Positions 1-9,254 are shown, counted from the stretch's first letter. The stretch: 64,000 nt of DNA from Legionella septentrionalis (GCF_003989745.1 NZ_RZGS01000001.1:62001-126000); one strand, 5' to 3'. Notes: generated from the letters alone by a model not told the origin. Numbers and translations are program-made.

Positions 1-1
1 T

Positions 2-646
2 AAAATTTTGCAATTAAAAAAACACGAAGCATGCTTTAAGCAAATTTATTGCGGGGTAAATGGCTTTACCTTATCGCAGACGGCACGACAGCACCAAGAT
101 GCTATTGAATATCTTTATGGCGAAATTGATTTTGTATCATTCATTGCCTTGCTTTCGCTGGCAAATCCTAAAAAAGACACTGTATTTTATGATCTTGGCA
201 GCGGTACTGGTAAAGCTGTGTTAGCCTGTGCGATGGTATTTGATGTGCAAAAAAGTATAGGGATTGAATTATTTACTCTCTTGCATAAAACGGCGGTAAA
301 ACAATGCAAACGTTTACAATCCCTTCCCGAATATGCACGGCAAGCAGAAAAAATTTTTTTCATAAATAATAATTTTTTACATGAAGATTTTGCGGATGCC
401 ACGCTTATTTTTATCAATGCCGTAGCTTTCATTGGCGAAACATGGGTAATGTTGAATCAGCGTTTGGCAAGAACAGCTTGCCCTACCGTGATTACCATTG
501 GCAAAAAACTGCTGACGGATGCTTTTGTCATGACTAAAACCACGACGGTAACCATGAGCTGGGGCTTGGTGACTGCCTATATCCAGCAGCGGAAGAACTT
601 GCTGCAGCTAAATCCTGCCAATCATCGCATTGATAACATTGAATAA
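2..646 (+). CDS. DOT1-like SAM-dependent methyltransferase, probably 5'-truncated
   Basis: The frame is open to the left edge. The only start-like codon is a TTG at position 8 and no ATG follows soon after, so the true start probably lies outside the window. A class I methyltransferase motif I (DLGSGTGK) sits near residue 61, followed by an acidic 'GIE' strand end. Further on, 'INAVAFIGETW' resembles the asparagine/phenylalanine-rich motif of the DOT1 lysine methyltransferase fold (typically NNFAF). The family transfers a methyl group from S-adenosylmethionine, in eukaryotes to histone H3 Lys79. The substrate here is unknown; a bacterial protein or a host protein are both possible. A generic class I methyltransferase is the alternative call. 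Confidence 0.6.
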   Translation, partial: KILQLKKHEACFKQIYCGVNGFTLSQTARQHQDAIEYLYGEIDFVSFIALLSLANPKKDTVFYDLGSGTGKAVLACAMVFDVQKSIGIELFTLLHKTAVKQCKRLQSLPEYARQAEKIFFINNNFLHEDFADATLIFINAVAFIGETWVMLNQRLARTACPTVITIGKKLLTDAFVMTKTTTVTMSWGLVTAYIQQRKNLLQLNPANHRIDNIE

Positions 647-651
647 TTCCC

Positions 652-679
652 TTGGCAGTCTATACTAATAGCATATATT
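652..679 (+). promoter_or_regulatory. Sigma-70-like promoter for ihfB
   Basis: TTGGCA (652-657) and TATATT (674-679) are separated by 16 bp, each one mismatch from consensus. This predicts a start near 686 and a leader of about 100 nt before ihfB. Within that leader, 708-750 can form an imperfect stem-loop (CTTGATGCGTTGAGC against GCTCAAGCTTCAAG). Confidence 0.5.
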
Positions 680-789
680 AAAAACACGACCAAGACTCAG
701 ATGTGTTCTTGATGCGTTGAGCCATGTAAATGCTCAAGCTTCAAGTTGAGACGAAGGTGTTTGGAATCAGCGGCCAACTGAGGTGGGAT

Positions 790-1098
790 ATGATTAAATC
801 AGAACTCATTGCAAACCTTGCTGCAAAAATGACACATCTGCCAGAAAAGCAAGTCACACAGAGTGTTAACCAAATTTTAGAATTAATGAGCGATGCGCTT
901 ATTGAAGGCAAGCGTATTGAAATTCGTGGCTTTGGCAGCTTTTCTTTACATTATCGCCCGCCTCGCAATGCTCATAATCCTAAAACCGGCGAAAAAGTGG
1001 TCACGGAAGCCAAATACAGCCCGCATTTTAAACCTGGAAAAGCCTTGCGCGAACGGGTGGATGCTTCCCGGCATCATCGCCCAATCAGCAAAGAGTGA
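790..1098 (+). CDS. ihfB: Integration host factor subunit beta
   Basis: This is a 102-residue HU/IHF-family DNA-bending protein. The central '[11 protein letters not shown]'-like segment (here [11 protein letters not shown]), the '[13 protein letters not shown]' DNA-binding arm and the '[13 protein letters not shown]' C-terminus are typical of IHF-beta. IHF is an alpha/beta heterodimer that bends DNA sharply and assists replication, recombination and transcription. The ATG at 790 is chosen over an upstream in-frame ATG at 730: it has a good AGGTGG Shine-Dalgarno at 781-786 and gives the normal family length. The extra 20 residues from 730 do not look like the family. The gene stands alone, convergent with dcd. 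Confidence 0.93.
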   Translation: MIKSELIANLAAKMTHLPEKQVTQSVNQILELMSDALIEGKRIEIRGFGSFSLHYRPPRNAHNPKTGEKVVTEAKYSPHFKPGKALRERVDASRHHRPISKE

Positions 1099-1103
1099 TT
1101 ATA

Positions 1104-1670
1104 TTAAGTGCGTGGCAATGTAACCCCTTTTTGTCCCTGATATTTACCACTGCGATCTTTATAAGATACTTCACAAACTTCATTGGCTTCTAAAAAAATC
1201 ATCTGCGCCACTCCCTCATTTGCATAAATTTTTGCCGGCAGGGGTGTTGTGTTGGAAAATTCTAAAGTTACATGGCCTTCCCATTCCGGCTCCAGAGGCG
1301 TGACATTGACGATGATGCCGCAGCGTGCATAGGTGGACTTGCCAAGACAAATGGTTAAAATATTGCGCGGAATGCGAAAATATTCCACGGTTCTCGCCAA
1401 GGCAAAGGAATTAGGTGGAATAATGCAAACGTCAGATTCTACATTAACGAAGCTGTTGGCATCAAATGACTTTGGATCAACGATTGCCGAATTAATATTG
1501 GTAAAAATCTTGAATTCATTGGCACAGCGGACATCATAGCCATAACTGGAAACACCATAAGAAATAATCGGGCCCTTGTCGCTGTTGCGTACCTGCCCGC
1601 GTTGAAATGGTGAAATCATCCCATGTTCCAACGCCATCATTTCTATCCAATGATCGGATTTAATAGACAT
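1104..1670 (-). CDS. dcd: dCTP deaminase
   Basis: The 188-residue product deaminates dCTP to dUTP, feeding dTMP synthesis. Family signatures are visible: '[11 protein letters not shown]' in the N-terminal third, 'GKSTYARCG' in the nucleotide site, and '[17 protein letters not shown]' containing the catalytic glutamate. The start at 1670 has a GAGGT Shine-Dalgarno just upstream and fits the family length; a longer frame to 1715 adds 15 residues with no conservation. The gene is convergent with ihfB, with only a few bases between the stops. Confidence 0.95.
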   Translation of the reverse strand: MSIKSDHWIEMMALEHGMISPFQRGQVRNSDKGPIISYGVSSYGYDVRCANEFKIFTNINSAIVDPKSFDANSFVNVESDVCIIPPNSFALARTVEYFRIPRNILTICLGKSTYARCGIIVNVTPLEPEWEGHVTLEFSNTTPLPAKIYANEGVAQMIFLEANEVCEVSYKDRSGKYQGQKGVTLPRT

Positions 1671-1732
1671 ATCTACCTCAGGGAACGAACTGAAACAACC
1701 TTTTATCACATTCAATACCTGAATGAAAGTGG

Positions 1733-2488
1733 CTACTTCGTCGTGAATTTATGCAATAATTCCCCTAATTCCATTGGGACGGGAAATACAATGGTAGAGG
1801 CATGGCCGCCCGTAGCAATCCCGGTTAACGTTTGCAAATAACGAAGCTGCATCGCTTGCGGTGCTCTGGCCAAAACTTCTGCGGCTTGTAACAGCTTTTC
1901 CGAAGCTTGCAATTCTCCCTCAGCATGAATTACCTTTGCCCTGCGGTCGCGTTCTGCCTCAGCTTGTTTTGCAATTGCCCGGATCATACTTTCATCCAAA
2001 TCGACGTGTTTGATTTCAACATTTGATACTTTTATACCCCAACTATCCGTTTGTGCATCCAATATTTTTTGCACATCGCTGTTTAAACGCTCACGCTCTG
2101 CCAACATTTCATCCAATTCGTGTTGACCCAATACCGAACGCAACGTCGTTTGCGCCAATTGACTGGTCGCCTCAAAATAATTTTCCACTTGAATGATTGC
2201 CTTTTCAGGCTCCACAACCCGGAAATACACCACGGCATTAACGCGTACGGATACGTTATCGCGTGAAATAACATCCTGACTGGGCACATCCATCACCACC
2301 GTGCGCAGGTCAACCCGCACCATTTGTTGTAAAGCTGGAATTAAAATGACCAAACCAGGGCCTTTCACCCGCCAAAATCGCCCAAGCATAAATACCACCC
2401 CACGCTCATATTCACGCAAGACACGAACCATCGATACCCACAATAAAAATAAGATAAATACAAAAAAACCTATAAAAGTTGTCATCAT
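1733..2488 (-). CDS. Slipin (stomatin-like SPFH/Band 7 protein)
   Basis: This 251-residue protein has one N-terminal membrane helix (about residues 5-22), then an SPFH domain starting at '[14 protein letters not shown]', and an Ala/Glu-rich helical region (about 160-215) that drives oligomerisation. Slipins form membrane-bound rings with roles in membrane microdomains and quality control. Its start codon overlaps the stop of the upstream NfeD gene (ATGA), with an AAGGAG Shine-Dalgarno inside the end of nfeD, so the two are translationally coupled. This slipin/NfeD pairing is the conserved stomatin operon. The physiological substrate is not known. Confidence 0.9.
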   Translation of the reverse strand: MMTTFIGFFVFILFLLWVSMVRVLREYERGVVFMLGRFWRVKGPGLVILIPALQQMVRVDLRTVVMDVPSQDVISRDNVSVRVNAVVYFRVVEPEKAIIQVENYFEATSQLAQTTLRSVLGQHELDEMLAERERLNSDVQKILDAQTDSWGIKVSNVEIKHVDLDESMIRAIAKQAEAERDRRAKVIHAEGELQASEKLLQAAEVLARAPQAMQLRYLQTLTGIATGGHASTIVFPVPMELGELLHKFTTK

Positions 2489-3804
2489 GACTCTCCTTGT
2501 ATTTCTTCTACTTGCAACTTTAAACCAAGCGCGGCCACTACCTTAATTGTTTTATGTGCAGCAATTGGCTGTTTTGCAGATACGTGCCAAATCTCCCCGC
2601 CAATTAGCGCTTGTCCTTCCGGTGCGACAGTACTTATCGTTTTCCCTGTAGCCCCGACTAAAGCGACTACACCATGTTGCACAGGCTTTCTCCGCGATCT
2701 GACCGCCATACCGGTAACCACCAGGAAAAAAATGATATTGACCGCCGCCATGGCTATGATGGCCGACCACGCTATTTGATAATGGTTTTGCTCCGTATCG
2801 ATTAAAAAAATGGAACCGAGCACAAATGCCGCCGTGCCACCCAAACCCAAGGCACCAAAACTTGGAGAAAATGCTTCGCCAATAATGAACATTATTCCCA
2901 ATAAAATCAGTACCAACCCTGCATAATTGATTGGTAACAATTGCAAGGCATATAAAGCGAGCACCATGGCCAAAGCGCCAATTACGCCTGGTGCTACAAA
3001 TCCTGGATTCATCAATTCGAAAAAAATACCGTAAATACCCAAGAGCAATAATAAATAAGCCAGGGTTGGATCAGTAATAATGAGGAGCAAACGCATGCGC
3101 CAATCAGGCTGGATAGTGGCGATGGTATAATTTTTTACATTTAATTTAATTTCCCGATCATTTTGCACCACCGTCATGCCATCAAGCTGCCGGAATAAAT
3201 CTTCTTTATTTTTAGCAATTAGATTGATGACTCCCGATTTTAACGCCTCTGGTGCGGTTAAAGTGGCAGCATTCATCACCGCTTTTTCTGCAAAACTGAC
3301 ATCACGCCCGCGTAATTGTGCGAGGGAACGAATGTATGCAATCGCATCATTCGTAGTTTTCTTGGCCATATTTCCCTGCGGCTTGCCGCGTTCATCATTT
3401 TCCGGCGCATCTCCTGTCAAACTGACAGGGCTTGCAGCGCCTAAGTGCGTCCCGGGTGCCATTACCGCTATGGTGCTTGCATATAATAAAAAAGTACCTG
3501 CACTTGCTGCCCGTGCGCCATTAGGTGCGACGTAAATTACCACCGGCGTATCAGACATTAAAATCGCCTGGACGATTTGGCGCATGGACTTATCTAGCCC
3601 GCCAGGAGTATCAATTTGTATGAGGATGAGCTCGGCATTTTGCCCTTTTTCGATGCCTCTTAATAAATAATCTGCGGTAGCTGGACCAATCCCGCCTTGG
3701 ATGGATAATTCAATAATGCGGGAAGCTTGGGCAGCAGAAGTGAGTGAGATCCATAGCAAAGCCATTGCCAGGAAGATTGTTTTATTTGAAGCGCTGCGGT
3801 ACAT
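2485..3804 (-). CDS. NfeD-family membrane serine protease
   Basis: The 439-residue protein begins with a signal peptide ending near residue 28 (LTSAAQA), followed by a ClpP-like protease domain. The '[11 protein letters not shown]' segment supplies the nucleophilic serine (about Ser101), and lysines near residues 148-149 before '[11 protein letters not shown]' are the expected catalytic base. Four or five membrane helices follow (about 230-370), then a C-terminal OB-fold NfeD domain (about 375-435) with '[23 protein letters not shown]'-type features. Characterised homologues are Ser/Lys-dyad proteases that cleave the C-terminus of the partner stomatin, which is encoded immediately downstream here. 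The protease domain should face the periplasm. Confidence 0.9.
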   Translation of the reverse strand: MYRSASNKTIFLAMALLWISLTSAAQASRIIELSIQGGIGPATADYLLRGIEKGQNAELILIQIDTPGGLDKSMRQIVQAILMSDTPVVIYVAPNGARAASAGTFLLYASTIAVMAPGTHLGAASPVSLTGDAPENDERGKPQGNMAKKTTNDAIAYIRSLAQLRGRDVSFAEKAVMNAATLTAPEALKSGVINLIAKNKEDLFRQLDGMTVVQNDREIKLNVKNYTIATIQPDWRMRLLLIITDPTLAYLLLLLGIYGIFFELMNPGFVAPGVIGALAMVLALYALQLLPINYAGLVLILLGIMFIIGEAFSPSFGALGLGGTAAFVLGSIFLIDTEQNHYQIAWSAIIAMAAVNIIFFLVVTGMAVRSRRKPVQHGVVALVGATGKTISTVAPEGQALIGGEIWHVSAKQPIAAHKTIKVVAALGLKLQVEEIQGES

Positions 3805-3874
3805 AACATCCTGTTAATATTTTATCCACTTCTAAAAGATAGCACATTTATGCAGTTCGGTTACCCATGCATAA

Positions 3875-3903
3875 AAGCCATGCATGGAAAACTTGCATGG
3901 CTT
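3875..3903 (-). terminator. Hairpin, likely terminator of the LbtU-like gene
   Basis: A perfect 10-bp stem (AAGCCATGCA / TGCATGGCTT) with a 9-nt loop lies just past the stop of the minus-strand porin gene. On that strand it is followed by TTTTATG, a short uridine tract, so intrinsic termination is plausible. Confidence 0.6.
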
Positions 3904-3930
3904 ATAACAATGTGTCAGCAGGAAAATGAA

Positions 3931-5544
3931 TCAGAAATACACACCAATCTGGGCCAACAAGGTATTGGCGGATTTACCAGTGCCTACAGTATTGACATTG
4001 CTAAGGCCTGTGGGTGCAGCACCATTTGCATATTGGCTGTTTTTATAGTCAATATCATGACGGAATTCAAGGCTTTCTACCGTATCCTTCCATAAAGAAA
4101 TATTAAACACGCCGCTAATGCGTTGTGCTGGTAAATTTAAGGCTAATGCATCGCGGGAAAGTTGATACCCCAAAGCCACAGAAGCAGGTTTCTCAAAAGC
4201 CATAAATGTCATTCCCGCCTCAAATTGTGCGGCTTGCGGACGAGCGCCTTTGCCATTAAAGCTTAAATCTTGTGCACGGAATGATTCCGTTGTGCCTACC
4301 CATTCTGCTGCCAGGTTAAAGCGATCAAAATTAATATTCCCGTGCACGCCGAGCGCAGGCACGCTGCGTACTGCCTCATTACCATTGGTATAAGATGCAA
4401 AACCACCAAACGTACCACCGGTTGAAGTACCTGATGTGGTGCCGGGTACAGAGCCTGTATATTGCATGCCTGTAGCATTAGTGATGGAGCTGATGAAGCT
4501 TGCCCCTATTTCTCCATGCGTCTCGTTATGGCCAAACACATACCCTAAATTGACTCCCCCTACACCAGAATTCCCCAAGGTAGTATCGCTTTTAAACGCA
4601 TATACAGCTGCAAAAGGCCCTGTATCTTGTTGGGATTTATAGCCAAGGATAAATGGCCTTGACATGGTGCGCGACATTTGTAAAGGCAACGGGGAACTGA
4701 TCATTGCAGAAGAATAACGTCCGAATGGCACGAATAATTGGCCTGCGGTGAAGTAAAATGGAGATTCATCCAGATTACCGATGTTGATAAACCCCATGTT
4801 TAAAAACAATGCAGAATTTTCAACACGCTGCCCACTGTTTATAGGCGGAGAATCATCATAAGCCAACCCTAAGTAGGCTTCCACTTTTTCATTAAGTGCT
4901 GCGGCAATGTCCAACTCACCGGATCCTAAAGAAATATCCGTAGTCGTTTCATCAAAATAAGTTTTTCCTATGACGCCTATAGGTTCGACTTTACCGCTTA
5001 ATGCGATAATTGGCACATTCGGCACAGGATAACCAACAGAACGGTAAGCTCTGAACAAACGTCGCCTTTGCTGCATTAAACGAATATCACGGTTAATACT
5101 TGAAATGTTGACGATGTAATCGGAACCGTCAAATGCAGGGCGGCTACCTAAATAGGGAGAAGCCACTACAGGGGTTCCCGCAATGTAAGTGATAACTTGT
5201 TCATTGGCAATTAAAGCCGCCGGATAAAAACCGAGCGATTCCGGATGTTCATCAAGAGCATGTACTGTCACTTGCGCAGCATGGAATGCCTTTGTTTCTT
5301 CCGATGTCGTGGATGTGCTTGCTGGTGGATTCTTTTGGCTTGGTGCAGCTTTTGCCTTAGCATTCTTTGCTGAATCACTTTTCTTGGCAGCCAATTGATT
5401 TTCTAATCGATGCAACTGCGATTGTAGAACTTGCGTTTGCTGCTGTAAGCGTTGCACTTCACGCTGTAGTTGCTCATTCTCGTTGGCGCCGCTAGCCTGA
5501 AAAGAGCAAATAGCCATGAGCACAATAAAAGCTTTGTGTTTCAC
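3931..5544 (-). CDS. LbtU-like siderophore porin / outer-membrane beta-barrel protein
   Basis: The 537-residue protein has a signal peptide (about residues 1-19), a Gln/Leu-rich coiled coil (about 23-55), a low-complexity Lys/Ala/Pro linker (55-85), then a long region of alternating beta-strands ending in '...LLAQIGVYF', an aromatic-terminated barrel signature. The organisation and motifs such as 'FTAGQLFVPFGRYSS' match the LbtU family, which in Legionella pneumophila is an outer-membrane receptor for the siderophore legiobactin. Start is GTG with an AGGAG Shine-Dalgarno. Substrate identity is inferred only from family membership. No convincing Fur box was found in its promoter. Confidence 0.8.
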   Translation of the reverse strand: MKHKAFIVLMAICSFQASGANENEQLQREVQRLQQQTQVLQSQLHRLENQLAAKKSDSAKNAKAKAAPSQKNPPASTSTTSEETKAFHAAQVTVHALDEHPESLGFYPAALIANEQVITYIAGTPVVASPYLGSRPAFDGSDYIVNISSINRDIRLMQQRRRLFRAYRSVGYPVPNVPIIALSGKVEPIGVIGKTYFDETTTDISLGSGELDIAAALNEKVEAYLGLAYDDSPPINSGQRVENSALFLNMGFINIGNLDESPFYFTAGQLFVPFGRYSSAMISSPLPLQMSRTMSRPFILGYKSQQDTGPFAAVYAFKSDTTLGNSGVGGVNLGYVFGHNETHGEIGASFISSITNATGMQYTGSVPGTTSGTSTGGTFGGFASYTNGNEAVRSVPALGVHGNINFDRFNLAAEWVGTTESFRAQDLSFNGKGARPQAAQFEAGMTFMAFEKPASVALGYQLSRDALALNLPAQRISGVFNISLWKDTVESLEFRHDIDYKNSQYANGAAPTGLSNVNTVGTGKSANTLLAQIGVYF

Positions 5545-5582
5545 GTGCGGGTACTCCTGTTTATTTTTTTTACTTCGCGGCG

Positions 5583-5611
5583 ATTATAACGTGCGTATAA
5601 AAAACTGACTA
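5583..5611 (-). promoter_or_regulatory. Sigma-70 promoter of the LbtU-like gene
   Basis: On the minus strand, TAGTCA (5611-5606) and a consensus TATAAT (5588-5583) are separated by exactly 17 bp. The predicted start is about 30 nt before the GTG start codon. Confidence 0.65.
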
Positions 5612-5666
5612 GCAATAAATTTGACAAAGTGATATTTATGGGAAGGAGAACTATTAAAGAGCTTAA

Positions 5667-5705
5667 AGCTGTAAGTTAATTTTAAATATCAATTAACTTA
5701 CAGCT
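5667..5705 (-). terminator. 15-bp perfect inverted repeat after the first MOMP gene
   Basis: AGCTGTAAGTTAATT (5667-5681) is exactly complementary to AATTAACTTACAGCT (5691-5705), with a 9-nt loop. It lies 7 nt past the stop of the minus-strand gene. The downstream T tract on that strand is weak (TTTAAGCTCTTT), so it may be a terminator or a transcript-stabilising hairpin. Confidence 0.6.
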
Positions 5706-5711
5706 AAAAAA

Positions 5712-6653
5712 TTAAATATTGCCGAGCCAATTTATCCCTAAATATGGACCATAAAGACCGAAATCGCTGTTCAGGGTATCACCTCCCAGCGAGGTCATGG
5801 TTAAGGCATTGAAGTAATTAACAATCTGATAACCGCCCGATAAATTAAACATACCTTGGGCTAAAGTGTGGGCATAATTTAAGCCTAATTTTGCTTCAAC
5901 ACTCGGCACCACGGTTTTGCGGCTGCCATAGCGTGACGCCGGCACCACACTACCAGGGGAAAACACAAGCCCCCTGTCCACCCGGGTTGTGCCATATAAA
6001 ATTGAGCTTTCGGTATTTGCTGTAAGGCTAAAGCCGGAGGCTACATCATAAGCATAATTAATACCAATAACCGGCCCCACCCCGTTAAAATCGCTACGGT
6101 TGAATTCGCTAATAGCGGTAACGCCTGCTGGTATGGCAGCAGCTGGAAGAGTGTAAGCATGGTTATGATCGTTGCGGATGCTGGCATACTGCAAGCCACC
6201 GTAAAATTGGGCATTTTTTACAAGTCCAAAATCGACATGTTGCCCCATGACCAAATTGACTTGATCAAAGCGGTTTAGAATATTTAAGTTATAATTGGCT
6301 ACTCCAAAAGGAGTTCCCCCAGTAAAAGCTCCTGCATCCGTACTTACATCGTAATGCAGCCAACTGATATTGAGATTATTTCCGGTATTAAAATGATAAG
6401 AACCTTCTAAGGCAAATCCCCAACCCCAATCGTTCTCAGCTTCACGAAAAGAAGTTCCCAAGGGGAAATAAACTCTTTCACCAGTGAGAATGGGTTTTAA
6501 GTAAAGCGCCTGTATACCTATATCCCAGCCTGCAAGGGGACAAGGAACGGTTACGTTATCTGCTGTACAACCCACAACTGAACCGGCTGTACCTGCAGAG
6601 ACCAAACTGCTGGCAGTCAAACCTAAGAGAGCTAAGGTTAGTTTTCTCAACAT
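5712..6653 (-). CDS. Legionella-type major outer membrane protein (MOMP), paralogue 1
   Basis: The 313-residue protein has a signal peptide ending near residue 20 (ASSLVSAGT), then the family's N-terminal motif: paired cysteines in 'VGCTADNVTVPCPLAGWDIGIQALYLKP'-type sequence, shown here across residues 28-56. The rest is a predicted beta-barrel ending 'YLGINWLGNI'. Legionella MOMP family members are abundant pore-forming proteins, some stabilised by disulphides. This is the most diverged of three tandem paralogues. It lies downstream of a strong terminator that follows paralogue 2. A separate promoter was not identified in the 70-bp gap. Confidence 0.85.
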   Translation of the reverse strand: MLRKLTLALLGLTASSLVSAGTAGSVVGCTADNVTVPCPLAGWDIGIQALYLKPILTGERVYFPLGTSFREAENDWGWGFALEGSYHFNTGNNLNISWLHYDVSTDAGAFTGGTPFGVANYNLNILNRFDQVNLVMGQHVDFGLVKNAQFYGGLQYASIRNDHNHAYTLPAAAIPAGVTAISEFNRSDFNGVGPVIGINYAYDVASGFSLTANTESSILYGTTRVDRGLVFSPGSVVPASRYGSRKTVVPSVEAKLGLNYAHTLAQGMFNLSGGYQIVNYFNALTMTSLGGDTLNSDFGLYGPYLGINWLGNI

Positions 6654-6675
6654 GATTACTCCATTTTGATAAAAA

Positions 6676-6703
6676 AAAACCCATCACCGAAGGGATGGGT
6701 TTT
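6676..6703 (-). terminator. Rho-independent terminator of MOMP paralogue 2
   Basis: The stem AAAACCCATC / GATGGGTTTT has an 8-nt loop. On the minus strand it is followed by a run of about nine T residues in total, the classic strong intrinsic terminator. It separates paralogue 2 from paralogue 1. Confidence 0.85.
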
Positions 6704-6723
6704 GTAAATCAGGTTGTAGCGGA

Positions 6724-7692
6724 TTAGACAACAGTGCCGACCCACTTCAGACCGATGTAAGGTCCTTGAACTCCGAAGTCAGAATCGCCAGCTTCGAATA
6801 CGCTGTCTGCTTGCAGAGCGTTGAAGTAGTTAACCCACATGTAACCAACGTCCAGACTCAGATCGCCTTGAGCCATAGCGTAGGTGTACATCAAGCCTAA
6901 CTTAGCTTCTACTTCAGGAACAATCGCTGTTCTGCTGCCAGAAGCAGAGAAGGTTGTTGTAGGCAATCCTACTACTGTGCTAGCAGAAGCGGAGCTGAAC
7001 TTGCTGGTTCCAGCCAGAACTGCTGTAGCGGCATTACCGTACATGGCCAGGCCGTTGCCCAAGTCATAAGACATGTCAGCGCCTACACGAGGACCGAAAC
7101 CGGTGTAACGAGCTGTGTAGCCTTCGTTACCAACAGCTGTAACAACGCCACCTGCTGTTGAAGTTGTAACGCTGGTGACTGGTGTATTGATGCGAGCATA
7201 TTGTACACCACCATGGAAGCGGATGTTTTTGAACTCACCGAAATCAACGTGTTGACCGAATTCTAAGTTAACAGCATCCCATCTTGGCTTAATGGTAACG
7301 CTGTTGGTGTCAACAGAACCGAATACCAATGCAGAATCTGTGGTAAACGTTGTGGTTGTGCTCTTGCCACCCAAGTGGTACCAGTTCAGGTTCAGATCAT
7401 TTCCTGTGCCGAACAGGTAAGCAGCTTCAAGCTTGAAGCCCCAGCTCCAATCTGGATCGTTTTCAACCAATGTTGCAGTTGTACCTGTAGCTGAAGTAAC
7501 GTCACCTAACCAAGCCAAGTCATTGCTGTAAGAAGGTTTCAAGTACAGTGCTTGGATGCCAACTGCCCAGCCGGTATTTTCACAAGGAACAGTAACATTA
7601 CCAGGGGTGCAAACAGGACCCATGGTACCAGCAAATACAGCACTGCTACCAAAAGCGAGAACAGCTACGGCTGTTTTTTTCAGATTTAACAT
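6724..7692 (-). CDS. Legionella-type major outer membrane protein (MOMP), paralogue 2
   Basis: The start at 7692 gives a 322-residue precursor with a clean signal peptide (MLNLKKTAVAVLAFGSSAVFA) and a GGAG Shine-Dalgarno; a longer frame from 7737 adds a charged, implausible N-terminus. The mature protein opens with the two-cysteine MOMP motif and 'GIQALYLKPSY', followed by barrel strands with Tyr/Trp/Asn-rich turns and an end 'GPYIGLKWVGTVV'. This copy looks like the main one. It has the best promoter of the three (TTGACA, 17 bp, GATAAT), a long leader, a strong terminator, and a codon choice more uniform than its neighbours (many GTT, GCT and CTG codons), suggesting high expression. Confidence 0.9.
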   Translation of the reverse strand: MLNLKKTAVAVLAFGSSAVFAGTMGPVCTPGNVTVPCENTGWAVGIQALYLKPSYSNDLAWLGDVTSATGTTATLVENDPDWSWGFKLEAAYLFGTGNDLNLNWYHLGGKSTTTTFTTDSALVFGSVDTNSVTIKPRWDAVNLEFGQHVDFGEFKNIRFHGGVQYARINTPVTSVTTSTAGGVVTAVGNEGYTARYTGFGPRVGADMSYDLGNGLAMYGNAATAVLAGTSKFSSASASTVVGLPTTTFSASGSRTAIVPEVEAKLGLMYTYAMAQGDLSLDVGYMWVNYFNALQADSVFEAGDSDFGVQGPYIGLKWVGTVV

Positions 7693-7801
7693 ACTTTTCT
7701 CCACTTTTTTATTATTAATTTCCGTTTTTTTCGTCAAGCCACAACTTTGTATTGACTACAGTACGCCATCATCGCTCTAATCCGAAAACGTACATGGGAC
7801 G

Positions 7802-7830
7802 ATTATCCAGCGACAATTTCCCATTGTCAA
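7802..7830 (-). promoter_or_regulatory. Sigma-70 promoter of MOMP paralogue 2
   Basis: On the minus strand, a consensus TTGACA (7830-7825) and GATAAT (7807-7802) are separated by 17 bp. The predicted transcript begins near 7795, leaving about 100 nt of untranslated leader before the ATG at 7692. Such a leader could stabilise the mRNA or be a small-RNA target. Confidence 0.7.
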
Positions 7831-8001
7831 CCATATTCCAACAAATTAACTTATTTTTTCCAAGTCAATTGTTTCCTATTTAGACAAAGACACTACATTA
7901 CAATCAATAGCTTGCGATTAACAAACTAAACATCATGTCTCATTGATAATACAGCAATAATTCAAATAATCAACGTTTAAAATTGTTATACAACATGAGC
8001 T

Positions 8002-8028
8002 GAAATTCAAGAAATTCAAGAAATTCAA
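8002..8028. repeat. Three tandem copies of a 9-bp unit
   Basis: GAAATTCAA is repeated three times without interruption, about 30 bp past the stop of MOMP paralogue 3. It may simply be slippage in AT-rich DNA; no function is evident. Confidence 0.8.
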
Positions 8029-8054
8029 TAAAAAATTATACTCTGGGTATAAAT

Positions 8055-8981
8055 TTATACATAACCTAAATATTTTAAGCCGATATATGGACCTTGTAAT
8101 GCAAAACCGCTTTCCCCGCCGATGTCATTAATGGTTAAAAATATCTGGCTGTTAAAATAATTTTGCCACATGTAGCCAATATCCAGGGTGAGATCGCTTT
8201 GTGCCATAGCATAGGAATAAGTTATGCCAAGTTTGGCTTCCAATTCCGGGACCATGGTGATTTTAGACCCATTTGTTACCCCGGGAGTATCAATGACGCC
8301 ATTCGTTACGGTATTAAAACTGCGGCGGCCTGTTAAAACAGCACCCGCGCCATTTGCATACACACCCAACCCATGGCCCAAAGTAAAGACAAAATCACCA
8401 CCCAAGCGTGGCCCGACCCCTATAAATTTGGTATGCAAGCCATCGGCAGGGATGGGAAAGCCCGCAATATTCCCATAAAAATCTGTGGCAATGCGCGCAT
8501 ATTGCGCACCGGCATGAAAACGAACGTTATTCACTTTGCCAAAATTAAGCTGCTGCCCAAACTCGGCATTGACTGCATCTAATTTTGGCTTTAATTGCAA
8601 CATGGTATTAACTGGCAAGGCAGCTGTTCCGCTTAATACAGTCCCTGTGGTTGATCTGCTGTAGTGCGTCCAGTTTACCCCCAAATCATTTCCTGAACCG
8701 AAACGGTATGCACCCTCAACGCGAAACCCAAACGCCCACTTGGGATCCAATTCATTTAAATGCACACTGCCTGCTGCATCAACAAATGAAGTTAGATGGA
8801 AATTGCTCCCATAACTGGGTTTTAAGTATAAGGCTTGTATGCCAAAATCCCATTCAGAGCGGTCACAAGGCATAGTGACATTCCCCATAGTGCACAAGGT
8901 TCCCATATCGCCTGCATAAAGCGCTGCCGTGCTATGGCCGAGAAAAATAATTGTTATTATTGTTTTTTTGAAAGTGAGCAT
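8055..8981 (-). CDS. Legionella-type major outer membrane protein (MOMP), paralogue 3
   Basis: The 308-residue barrel protein has the family's cysteine-containing N-terminal motif and 'FGIQALYLKPSYG', ending 'YIGLKYLGYV'. The ATG at 8981 is preferred over 8996 because it is preceded by a CGGAG Shine-Dalgarno at good spacing; the first residues then read MLTFKKTIITIIFLG, a normal signal peptide. It has its own predicted promoter upstream, so the three copies are probably transcribed separately. Relative to paralogue 2 several surface-loop segments differ in length, the usual site of antigenic divergence in such porins. Confidence 0.88.
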   Translation of the reverse strand: MLTFKKTIITIIFLGHSTAALYAGDMGTLCTMGNVTMPCDRSEWDFGIQALYLKPSYGSNFHLTSFVDAAGSVHLNELDPKWAFGFRVEGAYRFGSGNDLGVNWTHYSRSTTGTVLSGTAALPVNTMLQLKPKLDAVNAEFGQQLNFGKVNNVRFHAGAQYARIATDFYGNIAGFPIPADGLHTKFIGVGPRLGGDFVFTLGHGLGVYANGAGAVLTGRRSFNTVTNGVIDTPGVTNGSKITMVPELEAKLGITYSYAMAQSDLTLDIGYMWQNYFNSQIFLTINDIGGESGFALQGPYIGLKYLGYV

Positions 8982-9053
8982 CCATTGTCTCCGCATAATG
9001 TAGCAAATAAAATCAAATTGGAAATTTATAAGTCGGCGGGATATAATTTGTCC

Positions 9054-9083
9054 ATTATTTTAGATAAGTGCAGGCACTGTCAA
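9054..9083 (-). promoter_or_regulatory. Possible promoter of MOMP paralogue 3
   Basis: On the minus strand, a consensus TTGACA (9083-9078) is followed after 18 bp by AATAAT (9059-9054). A second, weaker pair (TGGACA with TATAAA) lies closer to the gene, so the exact start is uncertain. Confidence 0.5.
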
Positions 9084-9254
9084 TATCCTTCCATTGAATT
9101 AACCAGATGAAATTAAATTGCACGGTAACACGCCTTCTCAGGTTTTAAGCGTTAAAGCAGAGGAAATGCATACTGGTCTGGGCAATTTATTCACCCATCT
9201 AATAAATTTAAAAAAGATGTTATTCTATGTGCTTTTATTTATAGGTTAGGAATC

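Larger units (their letters stand above)
7693..8054. other. Intergenic region between MOMP paralogues 2 and 3
   Basis: No gene is visible in these 362 bases. The half next to paralogue 2 holds its promoter and a leader of roughly 100 nt. The half next to paralogue 3 is very AT-rich and carries a triple 9-bp repeat. Confidence 0.6.

Noticed and set aside
730-789. Longer start of ihfB.
   Set aside because: The 20 added residues are not family-like and the ATG at 790 has a strong AGGTGG site.
8002-8028. The triple 9-bp repeat as a CRISPR-like or iteron array.
   Set aside because: Units are contiguous without spacers, only three in number, and no replication or cas gene is nearby.
8224-8582. 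Open frames antisense to the MOMP genes.
   Set aside because: They are shadows of strongly conserved barrel proteins, lack Shine-Dalgarno sites and have no recognisable family.
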